Below are positions 1-8,732 of a DNA stretch of 64,000 bases, in pieces; the stretch's first letter is position 1, and every line of letters begins with the position of its first letter. Source of the DNA: Geodermatophilaceae bacterium URHB0062 (lineage in GTDB: Bacteria; Actinomycetota; Actinomycetes; Mycobacteriales; Geodermatophilaceae). The notes beneath the pieces were generated by a model that saw only the letters and a list, made by a program, of their open reading frames with translations, did not search any database and was not told the DNA's origin. Position numbers and translations under genes: made by a program. The stretch spans positions 124,001 to 188,000 of the forward strand of contig KK211087.1 of assembly GCA_000620185.1 (NCBI GenBank), read 5' to 3'.

Positions 1-2
1 GG

Positions 3-1748
3 CGCCGGAACGTCCGGCGGATGCTGGCGGGGCTGGTGCACGCCAACGCCTTCGTCGAGTACAGCCCAGGCGCTCCCGGAGGATTCCGCATCCATCCGAT
101 GTTCCGGGAGATGCTCCAGGGGCAGCTCAACTACAACCGGCCGGAGGAGCTCGCCGGCCTGCACCGGACGTGCGCCGAGTGGTACGCCCAGAGGGGGCAG
201 TCGCTGACGGCGCTCAGCCACGCTGTCGCTGGAAACGACTGGGGCTTCGTCAGCCGTCTGCTCGTCGATGACCTGTGGGTGCCCCGCCTGCTGGCACACG
301 GGACCGATCCCGTTTCCGCAGCCCTGCATTCACTGCCCGCAGCCCTCCCCGGGCCCGAAGCGGCAGTGCTCCGGACGGTCGCCGCCGTGACGGCCGGCCG
401 GCCCGCTGCACCGTCCGATGTCGCCACCTCGGAGCGCGCACAGTTCGAGGGAACCAGGCTGGCGCTGCGCATCTCGGCCGGCCTCGCCTTCCTGATGACG
501 AGCGCCCGGAGCCTCGACCCGTCGAGGTTCCGGGCAGCTGTCGATGACGTGGCGGCCCTGGCAGTTCAGCTGCCCGAGGACGACGGGCGCCGGCGCGACT
601 GCGCGGCCGTACTGGCCGACCTCCGTGGCATCGCCCTCACGAGAACGGATGCCCCGACCGCCGAGCTCCTGACCGGCCTGCGCGCGGCGGCGGCCGCGGC
701 GCACAGCGCCGGCGCCCGCCGGCTCCGGTCCCGCGCCGTCGGCAGCCTCGCGCTCGTCGAGGCGCTCGCGGGACACCTCAACCGTGCCGCACAGCTCGCC
801 GGTGAGGCGGAGGCACTCGCCGCCGAGGAGGGGACCGAGGAGGGGGCACGCGACCCGGCACCCGCCCTGGCGCTCGCCTGGGTCCGCCTGCGGCGGTACG
901 CACTCGGCGAGGCCAGGGAGTGGCTGGGCAAGGTTCGGGAGCGGGGGGCTTCCGGCCGCTCCCGTGCGGACGGGCTCGAGGCGCTGCACGCTGTGCTGCT
1001 GGGACAGCAGCTCCGGCTGCGGCACGAGTACGACGCGGCCGACCAGCTGCTGCGTCCACACCTTCGGGCGCCACGTCCGCCTCGGTGGATAACGGAGCAG
1101 GTGCTGACCGAGATGGTGCGGCTCGCGGTGGCGCAAGGGCACGTCGACGACAGCCTTCGCAGCTTGCTGGAGGACGGGTCCGGTGAGCCGTGGAAGCTGC
1201 GGCTCCGGGCGACCGTGGCCCTCATGACGGAAGAGCCCGCGGTGGAGTTGCCCACCGGCGTCGGGTCCTCGGACTCCCTCTCCGGGCTGGTCGAGTCCTC
1301 GGTGATCCGAGCGTGTCAGCTGCTAGAGGCAGGTCACCTGACTGCCGCGGCCGACGAGCTCGCTGCCGCACTCGATCTCGCGCGCCCCGAGGTCCTGCGC
1401 TGGCCGTTCATCGACACCCCGCCACAGGCGCGTCGCCTGCTGCGCACACATCCGGCGCTCCAAGAGGCCAGCGCGTGGCTCAATCCGTCGAGCGCAGCCC
1501 ACCCGCATGCGGGGCGGGCGAGCGCCCCGGCGGCCGCCGAGGAACTCCCGGTGCTGCAGAACCTCAGCGATCGCGAGATGGAAGTCCTCCGCTACCTCGG
1601 GGAGATGCTGTCCACCGCGGAGATCGCGGCGACCATGTTCATCTCGGTGAACACCGTGCGTACTCACATCCGGAGCATCCTGCGCAAACTGTCGGTGAGC
1701 CGGCGCAACCAGGCGGTCCGGAGGGCGCGCGAGCGCGGCCTGCTCTGA
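3..1748 (+). CDS. LuxR-family regulator of MalT architecture, 5' end outside the window
   Basis: This is the C-terminal part (about 581 residues) of a large LuxR-type transcriptional regulator. The frame is open to the window edge, so the ATP-binding N-terminus is upstream. The visible part has a long Ala/Leu/Arg-rich helical (TPR/MalT-like) region. A LuxR helix-turn-helix fills the last ~60 residues, containing SVNTVRTHIRSILRKL and ending RARERGLL. It matches the full-length regulator at 23863-26586 along its length (ANAFVE, GAPGGFRIH and the HTH), so the missing part probably holds a Walker-A NTPase. Effector and targets are unknown. The first in-frame ATG at position 21 is internal, not the real start. 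Confidence 0.88.
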   Translation, partial: RRNVRRMLAGLVHANAFVEYSPGAPGGFRIHPMFREMLQGQLNYNRPEELAGLHRTCAEWYAQRGQSLTALSHAVAGNDWGFVSRLLVDDLWVPRLLAHGTDPVSAALHSLPAALPGPEAAVLRTVAAVTAGRPAAPSDVATSERAQFEGTRLALRISAGLAFLMTSARSLDPSRFRAAVDDVAALAVQLPEDDGRRRDCAAVLADLRGIALTRTDAPTAELLTGLRAAAAAAHSAGARRLRSRAVGSLALVEALAGHLNRAAQLAGEAEALAAEEGTEEGARDPAPALALAWVRLRRYALGEAREWLGKVRERGASGRSRADGLEALHAVLLGQQLRLRHEYDAADQLLRPHLRAPRPPRWITEQVLTEMVRLAVAQGHVDDSLRSLLEDGSGEPWKLRLRATVALMTEEPAVELPTGVGSSDSLSGLVESSVIRACQLLEAGHLTAAADELAAALDLARPEVLRWPFIDTPPQARRLLRTHPALQEASAWLNPSSAAHPHAGRASAPAAAEELPVLQNLSDREMEVLRYLGEMLSTAEIAATMFISVNTVRTHIRSILRKLSVSRRNQAVRRARERGLL

Positions 1749-2079
1749 CCGACAGCCGCATCCCGTGCCGAGGAGGCGCGGTCCGGTTCTTCTCCTGCTT
1801 GTAGCGAGGGTCATCGGCGACCGCGAATCGTCGCGATCCAACGATCCGCCGCGTCCCCGGGACCCGCGTTCGCCGCCTGCTGCCGGGGATGAGACCGAGG
1901 GGCCCGTGACCATCCTCGTCTCGACGGGGGGAGGCAGGGCGCCCCGCGGCGAGCCACGCTGTGGCGATCAGATCGGGCCGTCGGAGTCCCGGTCGCGCAA
2001 GCGCTCGTCGGCCACGGGCCGGCCGGTGCGGGCCTGTGCGACAAGGCTTCCGGCCGCGCCAGGGGGAGGGATCGCGCAG
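1749..2079. other. Intergenic stretch, no gene seen
   Basis: About 330 bases between the LuxR gene and the next small gene. Open frames here have no recognisable product. Only the strong Shine-Dalgarno AGGGGGAGGG at 2061-2070 can be assigned, to the gene at 2080. I see no clear terminator or TCATCC palindrome. Confidence 0.5.
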
Positions 2080-2343
2080 ATGGACCGTGTCGTGTACGAG
2101 CTCCGGGTGCGTGGACCGATCCCGCCCGAACTCCTCGAGGACATCGCCGCGGAGAACTTGGGGGAGGAGCCCCCACTGACCGTCCTGCGGACCGAACCGA
2201 TGGATCAGCCCGCACTGCACGGAGTGCTGCAGCGACTGCGCAGTCAGGGGCTGGATTTGTTGGAGGTCCGCATCGCCGCGGAAGTGATCTCCGCACCGGC
2301 TGCCCCCGAGCGGAGCGTCGTCCAGCCGAAGCGCCGTTCCTGA
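2080..2343 (+). CDS. Small YELRVRG-family protein of unknown function (copy 1)
   Basis: An 87-residue protein of a family I do not recognise. The ATG at 2080 is chosen over the longer frame because a strong AGGGGGAGGG lies 9 bases upstream and similarity to the copy at 4161 begins here. Shared features are YELRVRGP(I/V)PPELLE, then GEEPPLT(V/I)LRTEP, then a Leu-rich segment ending in LDL(L/I)EVR. The copies are about three-quarters identical over ~75 residues. There is no signal peptide or membrane segment. The predicted pattern is a small alpha/beta fold, strand-helix-strand-helix-strand. A more distant relative lies at 2740. Function is unknown. Confidence 0.72.
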   Translation: MDRVVYELRVRGPIPPELLEDIAAENLGEEPPLTVLRTEPMDQPALHGVLQRLRSQGLDLLEVRIAAEVISAPAAPERSVVQPKRRS

Positions 2344-2739
2344 CCGCGACGCTCCGCCCCAGGGCCCAGCGGGCCCACGTCACGCGCCCGGGCACGTGGT
2401 CGCCGGCCTCCCCATGACGGCCACCTCGCGGCCGTGCTGACCACTGGACGCCGACGACAGGGCGCTGGGTCGACGCACTCATCACCCCGCACGGAGGGCG
2501 GCCCGCGCGGTTCGACGGACCGGACGATGAGCGGGACGCCGGCCCGAACCGAGCGGCCGGCATGCCTGGGTGACTCTCGCGAGCCGGCCGCGACCGTCGG
2601 GCCCGTCCTCCGGATCTCGTACGCCGCGGACGAGGCGCCGCTCCCCTTGCTGCTGGAAATGTCGTGCGAATCCGGTCGGCGGCCAGCGACCGGCTACCGG
2701 AGCCGGACGGCGCACCGGCGAGGACGGAGGCCGACGCTG
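2344..2739. other. Intergenic stretch, no gene seen
   Basis: About 395 bases. The frame of the downstream gene is open back to 2434, but that part is Arg/Gly/Pro-rich, lacks a Shine-Dalgarno and has no similarity to the sister genes, so I leave it out. AGGACGGAGG at 2721-2730 serves the gene at 2740. Confidence 0.45.
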
Positions 2740-3138
2740 ATGATGGCCCCTCGAACGCGGTACGAACTACGGGTAGCAACACTGCTCAGCCGGGCGGCGC
2801 TCGCCAGATTCGGCGTCCCCGTGAGCACGACCGTCGTACCACGCAGCTCGGTGTACCGGTTCCGCATACCCGCTGACGGCGACCCCTCCGAGGTGCTCCA
2901 CCGGTTGACCGAATGCGACGTGCAGATCCTGGAGATCCGCCGGTGTCCCGAGCCGAGACGCCGGGACCAGGAGCCGGCGCAGGTCCGGCGGGATCCTCCG
3001 CCCCCGGATACCGGGGATGACGACGCCGACATGGCCGTCGGTGTCGTCATCCCCTTCCCCGCGCGGCGAAAGCGCCGCCCGGGGCGCATCGACCCTGCGC
3101 CGGGGCCACACCCCGGTGGGAACGACTCGGCGGGATGA
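2740..3138 (+). CDS. Distant member of the YELRV small-protein family, with disordered tail
   Basis: A 132-residue protein of unknown function. The start is one of two adjacent ATGs (2740/2743), about 9 bases after AGGACGGAGG. Residues ~7-70 follow the pattern of the 2080 and 4161 proteins: RYELRVA at the start, a helix, a beta strand, then a helix and a final strand QILEIRR. Identity is low. The last ~60 residues are rich in Arg, Asp and Pro and look disordered; they contain a patch of three Asp followed by a short hydrophobic run. Likely a diverged paralogue in a cluster with 2080 and 4161. Confidence 0.55.
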   Translation: MMAPRTRYELRVATLLSRAALARFGVPVSTTVVPRSSVYRFRIPADGDPSEVLHRLTECDVQILEIRRCPEPRRRDQEPAQVRRDPPPPDTGDDDADMAVGVVIPFPARRKRRPGRIDPAPGPHPGGNDSAG

Positions 3139-3325
3139 CGCGATCCGCCGCGGGTGTCGGATCTGGCCGCCCGTCCACCCGCTGTCGGGGTCGTCGTTCA
3201 TTCGATGCGGACGATGCCCCACCGTCGCACTGCCACCACGCTGCAGACGCACCCACCACAACCTCGCCGCCCGTCTCCGATCCCGGGGCGGCCCGGAACC
3301 GAGGCGCGACTAGGAGGACAGCGAC

Positions 3326-3772
3326 ATGACGGACACCTCGCATCGGGGCACCGTGGAAACCGACAGCGTCTACGGTGACGCACCGACGGCATGGGCCGGT
3401 TGGGTGATCTTCGCCGGCGTCATGATGATCATGCTGGGTTCGTTCCAGATCATCGAAGGGCTCGTCGCCCTCTTCGACGACGGCTTCTACGCCGTCGGCT
3501 CGAACGGCCTGGTGGTGAACGTCGACTACAACACCTGGGGTTGGGCGCACACCATCATCGGCGTCGTCGCCATCGGCGCGGGCCTGGGGCTCCTGGCGGG
3601 GAACCTGGCGGCCCGCATCGTCGGCGTCGGCGTCGCCTTCCTGAGCGCGCTGGTCAATCTCGCGTTCATCTCGGCGTACCCGATCTGGTCCACGATCATG
3701 ATCGTCATCGACGTGGTCGTGATCTTCGCCATCATCGTCCACGGGCGTGAACTCAAGGCGGATCGCCGCTGA
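3326..3772 (+). CDS. DUF7144-type four-helix membrane protein (copy 1)
   Basis: A 148-residue integral membrane protein resembling the DUF7144 family, whose function is unknown. After a ~20-residue hydrophilic N-terminus there are four hydrophobic helices (about 24-46, 68-90, 95-115, 120-140). Between helices 1 and 2 lies the family signature: FQIIEGLVALFD, a Gly/Tyr-Ala-Val-Gly-Ser loop and VDYNTWGW. The C-terminus ends in a short charged tail after IIVHGREL. GAGGAC sits 7 bases before the ATG. Paralogues in this window are at 29517-30020 (minus) and 38466-38939 (plus). Confidence 0.85.
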   Translation: MTDTSHRGTVETDSVYGDAPTAWAGWVIFAGVMMIMLGSFQIIEGLVALFDDGFYAVGSNGLVVNVDYNTWGWAHTIIGVVAIGAGLGLLAGNLAARIVGVGVAFLSALVNLAFISAYPIWSTIMIVIDVVVIFAIIVHGRELKADRR

Positions 3773-4160
3773 CGTCCGTCGACCCCGACCACCAACCGCC
3801 CGCTCGGCCGTTCGCGGCCGGGCGGGCGTCTCGCCGTGGAGCCGGCTGGTCCGAACATGCGTGCTCGATGGAAGCGGCGCGACTCCTCGGGCCCCCGGGG
3901 ATCGGCCGCCGTCGTCGCGGTGCCGCTCCTCCCGCCCCGAGCTCCGGTCGAACCACGGCGGGCCGCCTCGGACGAGCTGGAAGAGGCTCGCGTCATCCGG
4001 GTTGGGGGAGGCACGTCGGGCTCCGACGGACGAGGCTCGACACGTCGGACCGGATCCTGCGGCGTCCTTGATCGGCGCGGAGATCCGCTTCGCTGAGCGG
4101 CTCAGGTCGACTCCTCCACGCGGTGAAGGTGCCCCGCGTCGAGCACAAGGGAGCACGCCG
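3773..4160. other. Intergenic stretch with one half-palindrome
   Basis: About 390 bases with no convincing gene. A TCATCC half-site (3993-3998) in the context CGTCATCCGGG resembles the left arm of the palindrome described in the findings, but there is no GGATGA at the right spacing. AAGGGAG at 4147-4153 is the Shine-Dalgarno of the next gene. Confidence 0.4.
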
Positions 4161-4391
4161 ATGGGAAGCCTGGTGTACGAGCTCCGAGTGCGTGGGCCGG
4201 TGCCGCCTGAGCTTCTCGAGGAGCTCGGTGCGGAGGACCTGGGGGAGGAGCCACCGTTGACGATCCTGCGGACCGAACCGACCGACCAGCCGGGGTTGCA
4301 CAGCATGTTGCTGCGGCTGCGGAGTCTGGGGCTCGATCTCATCGAGGTGCGCACCACGGCACCGAAGCCGTCCGACGGCGATCCGACCTGA
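4161..4391 (+). CDS. Small YELRVRG-family protein of unknown function (copy 2)
   Basis: A 76-residue protein, a close paralogue of the 2080 gene (YELRVRGPVPPELLE, GEEPPLTILRTEP, GLDLIEVR). The ATG at 4161 is preceded by AAGGGAG at the right distance, and similarity starts immediately after it; the in-frame extension back to 3747 has no support. It lacks any membrane segment or known catalytic motif. It is the last plus-strand gene before the convergent transporter at 4619. Function unknown; two near-identical copies 2 kb apart flanking DUF7144 suggest a duplicated stress-type gene. Confidence 0.7.
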   Translation: MGSLVYELRVRGPVPPELLEELGAEDLGEEPPLTILRTEPTDQPGLHSMLLRLRSLGLDLIEVRTTAPKPSDGDPT

Positions 4392-4559
4392 GCCGACGCA
4401 GGTCGTAGCGGCGACCGAGCCGGCCTGGTGGGGTACGCGCCACGAGCGGGACGCTGTCCGTCGACGACCTCGGTGTGCGGTGCCCTGTGCCGTCGGCGCC
4501 GGAGCGGGCGTCGGTGCCCGTCGATCCTGCTGAGGGACGGACGGACGGGCGCGCGGCTG

Positions 4560-4601
4560 CGGCGGCCTGCGGATGCGCCACGGCGGCCTGCGGATGCGCC
4601 A
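4560..4601. repeat. Two perfect 21-bp tandem copies
   Basis: The 21-base unit beginning CGGCGGCCTGCGGATG occurs twice back to back (4560-4580, 4581-4601) in the gap between convergent genes. It may be a slippage product; no hairpin is evident. Confidence 0.8.
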
Positions 4602-4618
4602 CCGGGACTCGCTCGGGC

Positions 4619-6049
4619 CTACGCCGCCTCCGCCGCCTCCGCCGGCGTCGTGGGCTGCGGAGAGCGGGGGAGGAGCAACGCGGCCACCCACCCCACCACC
4701 GCGAACGCGCCGACGACCAGGATGGCGGTGAGGAAGGGCGGGTTGCCCCTGGCCGAGGCTGCGACGAGCACCGACCCGGCGAGCGCGACGCCCAGCGAAG
4801 AGCCGAGGTTCGACGCGCTTCGCGACACGCCCGAGATGTCTCCCTGGACCGTCTCCGGCCACGCCGACTGCACCACGTTGACCGAGGCGGTCAGCATCGC
4901 GCCGACGCCGAAGCCCATGAGGAACAGACCCGGCCAGAACGTCCAGACGGCGGAGTCCTGCCGGGCCAGGAGGAGGAGCAGGACCAGCCCGACCACCGTC
5001 GTGGTGAACCCGGCCCGCACGAGCAGCCGCTGGGGGTGCCGGCTGGCCATGCGCTGGGCCATCGCCGACGACATCAGGATGCCGAGGGTGGCGGGGACCA
5101 GCATGAGGCCGGTCTGGATGGCCGAGTAACCCCGCTCCTGCTGCAGGAACACCGAGATCACGAAGAACGAGCCCTGCAGCACCAGCCACTGGACGGTCTG
5201 GGTGACCAGTCCGAGGTTCGACGTCCGGTTGCGGAACAGGGAGGGCGAGACCAGCGGAGTGTCGCCGTGCCGTTCGCGGGCCCTGGCATACAGGAAGAAC
5301 GCGGCCAGCACCACGGCCCCGAGGGCGACCAGGGCCCACACCCGGAGGGATGTCCAGCCGTAGGTGTTGGTCTGCAGGATGCCGAAGACGACGAGGAACA
5401 ACCCGGCCGCGGACAGAACGGCGCCCACCACGTCGAAACGCGGGTGCTCCCCGTGCATCGGCGGGTCGGGTATCCGTCGTGCGAGCAGGGCGATGCCCAC
5501 CACGACCAGTACCTGCAGGAGGAAGGACGCCCGCCAGCTGATGTAGCTGGTGATCAGGCCGCCGATCAGCGGTCCGGCTGCCGAGCCCAGACCGGCGGCG
5601 CCGCTGACCACGCCGAACCACTTGGCGCGGTCCTTCATGTCGTCGAAGAAGACCGTGATCAGGATGTAGATGGGCGGGATGAGCAGGGCCGAGCCGACAC
5701 CCTCGAGCAGCGAGTAGCCGATCGTCAGCATCCCGAGGCCTTGGGCGAACGCCGCCAGGAGGGCGCCCGCGGCGTAGATGCACAGCCCGAGGACGAAGCA
5801 GAACTTCCGGCCCCAGATGTCGGTGAGCTTGCTGCCCGGGATCATCAGCGCGGCCATCGTCAGCGTGAACAGCGTGATGGTGGTCTGGATCCCCGCTACG
5901 TCGGTGTTCAGGTCGGCGGCGATCGTGCTGATCGCCACGTTCATGTTCGACGCGGCGTAGCTCGCGATGAACTGGGCGAGGGCGAGCGGGAGGACGACGG
6001 CCCCCGCCGTCGCCACCGCGCTACCGCCGCCGGTGCCGGTCCTGGTCAT
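4619..6049 (-). CDS. DHA2-family MFS transporter, 14 helices
   Basis: A 476-residue drug/proton-antiporter-like permease of the major facilitator superfamily, DHA2 (EmrB/QacA) type. About 14 hydrophobic helices are visible. The loop 2-3 motif appears as GSKLTDIWGRK, and a motif-C-like GPLIGG lies in helix 5. The ATG at 6049 is preceded by GGAGGACATCC, an ideal ribosome site; the upstream open frame is a shadow. It lies 41 bases after the gene at 6091-6456 on the same strand, so the two are probably one transcript. The protein is likely to export small hydrophobic compounds; the substrate cannot be read from sequence. Confidence 0.88.
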   Translation of the reverse strand: MTRTGTGGGSAVATAGAVVLPLALAQFIASYAASNMNVAISTIAADLNTDVAGIQTTITLFTLTMAALMIPGSKLTDIWGRKFCFVLGLCIYAAGALLAAFAQGLGMLTIGYSLLEGVGSALLIPPIYILITVFFDDMKDRAKWFGVVSGAAGLGSAAGPLIGGLITSYISWRASFLLQVLVVVGIALLARRIPDPPMHGEHPRFDVVGAVLSAAGLFLVVFGILQTNTYGWTSLRVWALVALGAVVLAAFFLYARARERHGDTPLVSPSLFRNRTSNLGLVTQTVQWLVLQGSFFVISVFLQQERGYSAIQTGLMLVPATLGILMSSAMAQRMASRHPQRLLVRAGFTTTVVGLVLLLLLARQDSAVWTFWPGLFLMGFGVGAMLTASVNVVQSAWPETVQGDISGVSRSASNLGSSLGVALAGSVLVAASARGNPPFLTAILVVGAFAVVGWVAALLLPRSPQPTTPAEAAEAA

Positions 6050-6090
6050 GGATGTCCTCCGGTAGGGGATCGGCGCCGACGGCGATCGGC

Positions 6091-6456
6091 TCAGCCGTTG
6101 CGCGGCTCCGGTACCGACGGGTCGCCGAGGGCCGCTGCCCCCAGAACGCCCCGGATGATGGCGCCGGCCGCCGCGGTGACCCGCGCGCTGCCGACGACGG
6201 GCGCGATGGCGACCAGCACGGCCTGTGCCTTCTCCACCGTGAGGCCGGCGTCCGCGCCCGCGCCGAGGGTGATGAGATACGAGACCGGAGCGGCGTCCAT
6301 CGCCACGAGGGCCGCGAGCCGAACGAGCAGGTAGGTCTCGGCGTCGAGGCCCGATCGCTCCGCGGCGTCGAGGTTCATCTCGAGCAGGGTCTCGAGGACT
6401 GGGGCGTCCCCAGCGGCGATGCGATCGAGGGCGTTGTCGGGGACGGTCGAGGTCAT
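6091..6456 (-). CDS. Carboxymuconolactone-decarboxylase-like (AhpD-fold) protein
   Basis: A 121-residue all-helical protein of the carboxymuconolactone decarboxylase superfamily. The central segment with YLLVRLAALVAMDA and the C-terminal VAIAPVVGSARVT match a common actinobacterial subgroup found beside transporters. The CxxC pair of peroxidase-active AhpD proteins is absent, so peroxidase activity is unlikely. GGAGGAACC directly precedes the ATG at 6456. It is first in a two-gene unit with the DHA2 transporter, which suggests a role tied to the exported compound (inference). Confidence 0.78.
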   Translation of the reverse strand: MTSTVPDNALDRIAAGDAPVLETLLEMNLDAAERSGLDAETYLLVRLAALVAMDAAPVSYLITLGAGADAGLTVEKAQAVLVAIAPVVGSARVTAAAGAIIRGVLGAAALGDPSVPEPRNG

Positions 6457-6559
6457 GGTTCCTCCTGGTCGGGCAGAGTCGGGATGCGCCCAGGGTCGTC
6501 AGCCGGGGCGCATCCGTCCTCACCCGCTGCGGACGAGGCGCCCGGGCGGGCCGCTGACG

Positions 6560-8407
6560 TCAGCGGGGCGGTCGGCCGTCCAGCGCGGCGTCGAGGGTGA
6601 TCCCGGCGTCGATGAGCGACAGGTGGGTGAACGCCTGTGGGAAGTTGCCGATCTGCTCGCCGGTGAGCGCGATCTCCTCCGAGTAGAGCCCGACGTGATT
6701 GGCGTAGGTGAGCATCTTCTCGAAGGCGGTCCGGGCCTCGTCCAGCCGCCCGGCGCGGGTGAGCGCGTCGACGTAGGCGAAGGTGCAGAGGGAGAACGTC
6801 CCCTCCGAGCCGCGCAGCCCGTCCGGTGAGGCCGCGGGGTCGTATCGGTAGACCAGGCTGTCGGTGACCAGCTCGTCGTCCATGGCGGCCAGGGTCGACA
6901 GCCACATCGGGTCGCGACCGTCGATCATGCCGACGGTCGGCATCCGCAGCAGGGCCGAGTCCAGGACGTCGGTCTCGTAGTGCTGGACGAAGGCCATGCG
7001 GGACGTGTGGAAGCCACGCTCCAGAACCTGCCGGTAGATCCGGTCGCGCTCGGCCGTCCAGCGCTCGAGCGGAGCCGGCCGCCCGTGCTCGAGCGCGAGG
7101 CGGATGCCGCGGTCGAAGGCGACCCAGCACATGACCCGCCCGTAGGTGAAGGCCTGCCGACCGCCGCGGGTCTCCCAGATGCCCTCCTCCGGCTGGTCCC
7201 AGTTGTCCGCGAGCCAGTCGAGCACTTGGCTGATCGCGTCCCAGCCCCGGTAGGGGAGCGGCAACCCGGCCCGGACGCCGGCGAAGACGCTGTCGAGGGC
7301 CTCGCCGTAGATGTCGAGCTGGAGCTGGTCGGCGGCGCCGTTGCCGACCCGTACCGGTGCCGACCCGCGGTAGCCGCGCCAGTGGTCCAGCGCGTCCTCC
7401 TTGAGGTCGGAGGAGCCGTCGATGCGGTACATGATGCTGAGCGGACCGCTGTCGCTGCCGGCCCGTTCACGGATCCGGTCACCGAGCCACGTGCCGAGCT
7501 GCGCTGCCTCGTCGGTGAGGCCCAGCTTCAGCAGCGCGTGCACGGAGAAGGAGGCGTCGCGGACCCAGGTGTAGCGGTAGTCCCAGTTGCGCTCGCCGCC
7601 CACCTGCTCGGGGAGGGCCGCCGTGGGCGCGGCCACGATGCCGCCGGTGGGGGCGTAGGTCATGAGCTTCAGCGTGATCGCCGAGCGCTGGATGCTCTCC
7701 CGCCAGCGGCCGGTGTAGCTGGACTTCGCCACCCATGCCCGCCAGTACGCGACGGTCTCGTCGAAGAGCGCGCGGACCTCCGCGGGCCGGACCTCCCGAG
7801 GGGGGCCGTCTGCGGCTGATTCCAGCAGCACGCCACGACTCTGTCCGGCGGTGAGCGCGAGGGTGCCGTGGAGGTCGCCGTCAGCGGAATCGACCCGGGC
7901 CAGCCGCTCGTCCTCGGGCTCGCGGACGACGTGCAGCGTGAGCCGCTGCCCGTTCGCGGTGAACACGGCACCGTGCTCGGTCACCTCGACGCGGTGCGGG
8001 TGCCGGCCGTAGTCGAACCGGGGAGCGACGTCCATGTCGAAGCTGATGCGGCCACGAACGCACTGCAGGATGCGCACGATCCGGTGGTTGTCCGTGGCCG
8101 TCGCTCCGGCCGGCGGCATGAAATCGACGACCTGCCCCATGCCGGCCTCGGTGAAGAACCGGGTGACGAGGACCGCCGTGTCGGGGAAGTACATCTGGGT
8201 GGAGGTGTAGGGAACGTCGCCCGGGCGGACGCGGAAATGTCCGGCCCGCTCGTCGTCGAGCAGGGCGCCGAAGACGCTGGGAGAGTCGAACCGGGGGCAG
8301 CAGAACCAGTCGATCGACCCGTCGGTCGTGACCAGGGCGGCGGTCTGGAGGTCACCGATGATGCCGTGGTCGGCGATGGCGGTCTCGGTCCGGGTGGTCT
8401 GGGTCAT
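6560..8407 (-). CDS. Glycoside hydrolase family 15 (glucoamylase/trehalase-like)
   Basis: A 615-residue cytoplasmic GH15 enzyme; there is no signal peptide. The N-terminal beta-sandwich domain begins with DHGIIGDLQTAALV and GSIDWFCCPRFDSPSVF, typical of actinobacterial trehalase/glucoamylase-like proteins. The (alpha/alpha)6 barrel carries NWDYRYTWVRDASF with the conserved substrate-binding residues. The C-terminal SEEIALTGEQIGNFPQAFTH includes the expected catalytic glutamate. Likely reaction: hydrolysis of alpha-glucosides, plausibly trehalose. The ATG at 8407 follows a GGGAG site. The 325-base divergent promoter region to the Nudix gene contains a TCATCC palindrome. Confidence 0.93.
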   Translation of the reverse strand: MTQTTRTETAIADHGIIGDLQTAALVTTDGSIDWFCCPRFDSPSVFGALLDDERAGHFRVRPGDVPYTSTQMYFPDTAVLVTRFFTEAGMGQVVDFMPPAGATATDNHRIVRILQCVRGRISFDMDVAPRFDYGRHPHRVEVTEHGAVFTANGQRLTLHVVREPEDERLARVDSADGDLHGTLALTAGQSRGVLLESAADGPPREVRPAEVRALFDETVAYWRAWVAKSSYTGRWRESIQRSAITLKLMTYAPTGGIVAAPTAALPEQVGGERNWDYRYTWVRDASFSVHALLKLGLTDEAAQLGTWLGDRIRERAGSDSGPLSIMYRIDGSSDLKEDALDHWRGYRGSAPVRVGNGAADQLQLDIYGEALDSVFAGVRAGLPLPYRGWDAISQVLDWLADNWDQPEEGIWETRGGRQAFTYGRVMCWVAFDRGIRLALEHGRPAPLERWTAERDRIYRQVLERGFHTSRMAFVQHYETDVLDSALLRMPTVGMIDGRDPMWLSTLAAMDDELVTDSLVYRYDPAASPDGLRGSEGTFSLCTFAYVDALTRAGRLDEARTAFEKMLTYANHVGLYSEEIALTGEQIGNFPQAFTHLSLIDAGITLDAALDGRPPR

Positions 8408-8732
8408 GGTGGGCTCCCTGGGACGACAGCGCGCATGGGCGCGTCCGGCCCGGCGGCCTCTCATCGGGGCCCGGCGCGCGGACGCCGGTCGAGGGTCACG
8501 GTTGCCCCCTCCCCGACGCGGTGCGTCATCCCGGGCGGACGAGCCGCCTTATCAGCGTCCGGCCGGGAGTCCACGAGAAGCGGTCGCCGGAACCATGTGG
8601 ACGCCGATCCTGGAGCGTTTCCGGGGCGTGGCGCCGGCTCCGACCCTGGTCACCCGCGGCGGAGGATGCCCGCGGCGAGGGGTCACCAGGAGCCTCGTGG
8701 GGAGCGTTCGTCTCAGCTAGGCAGGCGTCGCC
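8408..8732. other. Divergent intergenic region between GH15 and Nudix genes
   Basis: About 325 bases with no gene. It holds the near-perfect palindrome at 8526-8542, 118 bases from the GH15 start and 190 bases from the Nudix start. I could not assign clear -35/-10 hexamers. Confidence 0.5.
8526..8542. promoter_or_regulatory. Palindromic site TCATCC-N5-GGACGA
   Basis: One mismatch from TCATCC-N5-GGATGA. It sits in the divergent promoter region of the GH15 and Nudix genes and is one of nine such sites. Confidence 0.6.

Noticed and set aside
2434-2739. N-terminal extension of the 2740 protein
   Set aside because: Low-complexity Arg/Gly/Pro sequence without a ribosome site; a good Shine-Dalgarno and the conserved region begin at 2740.
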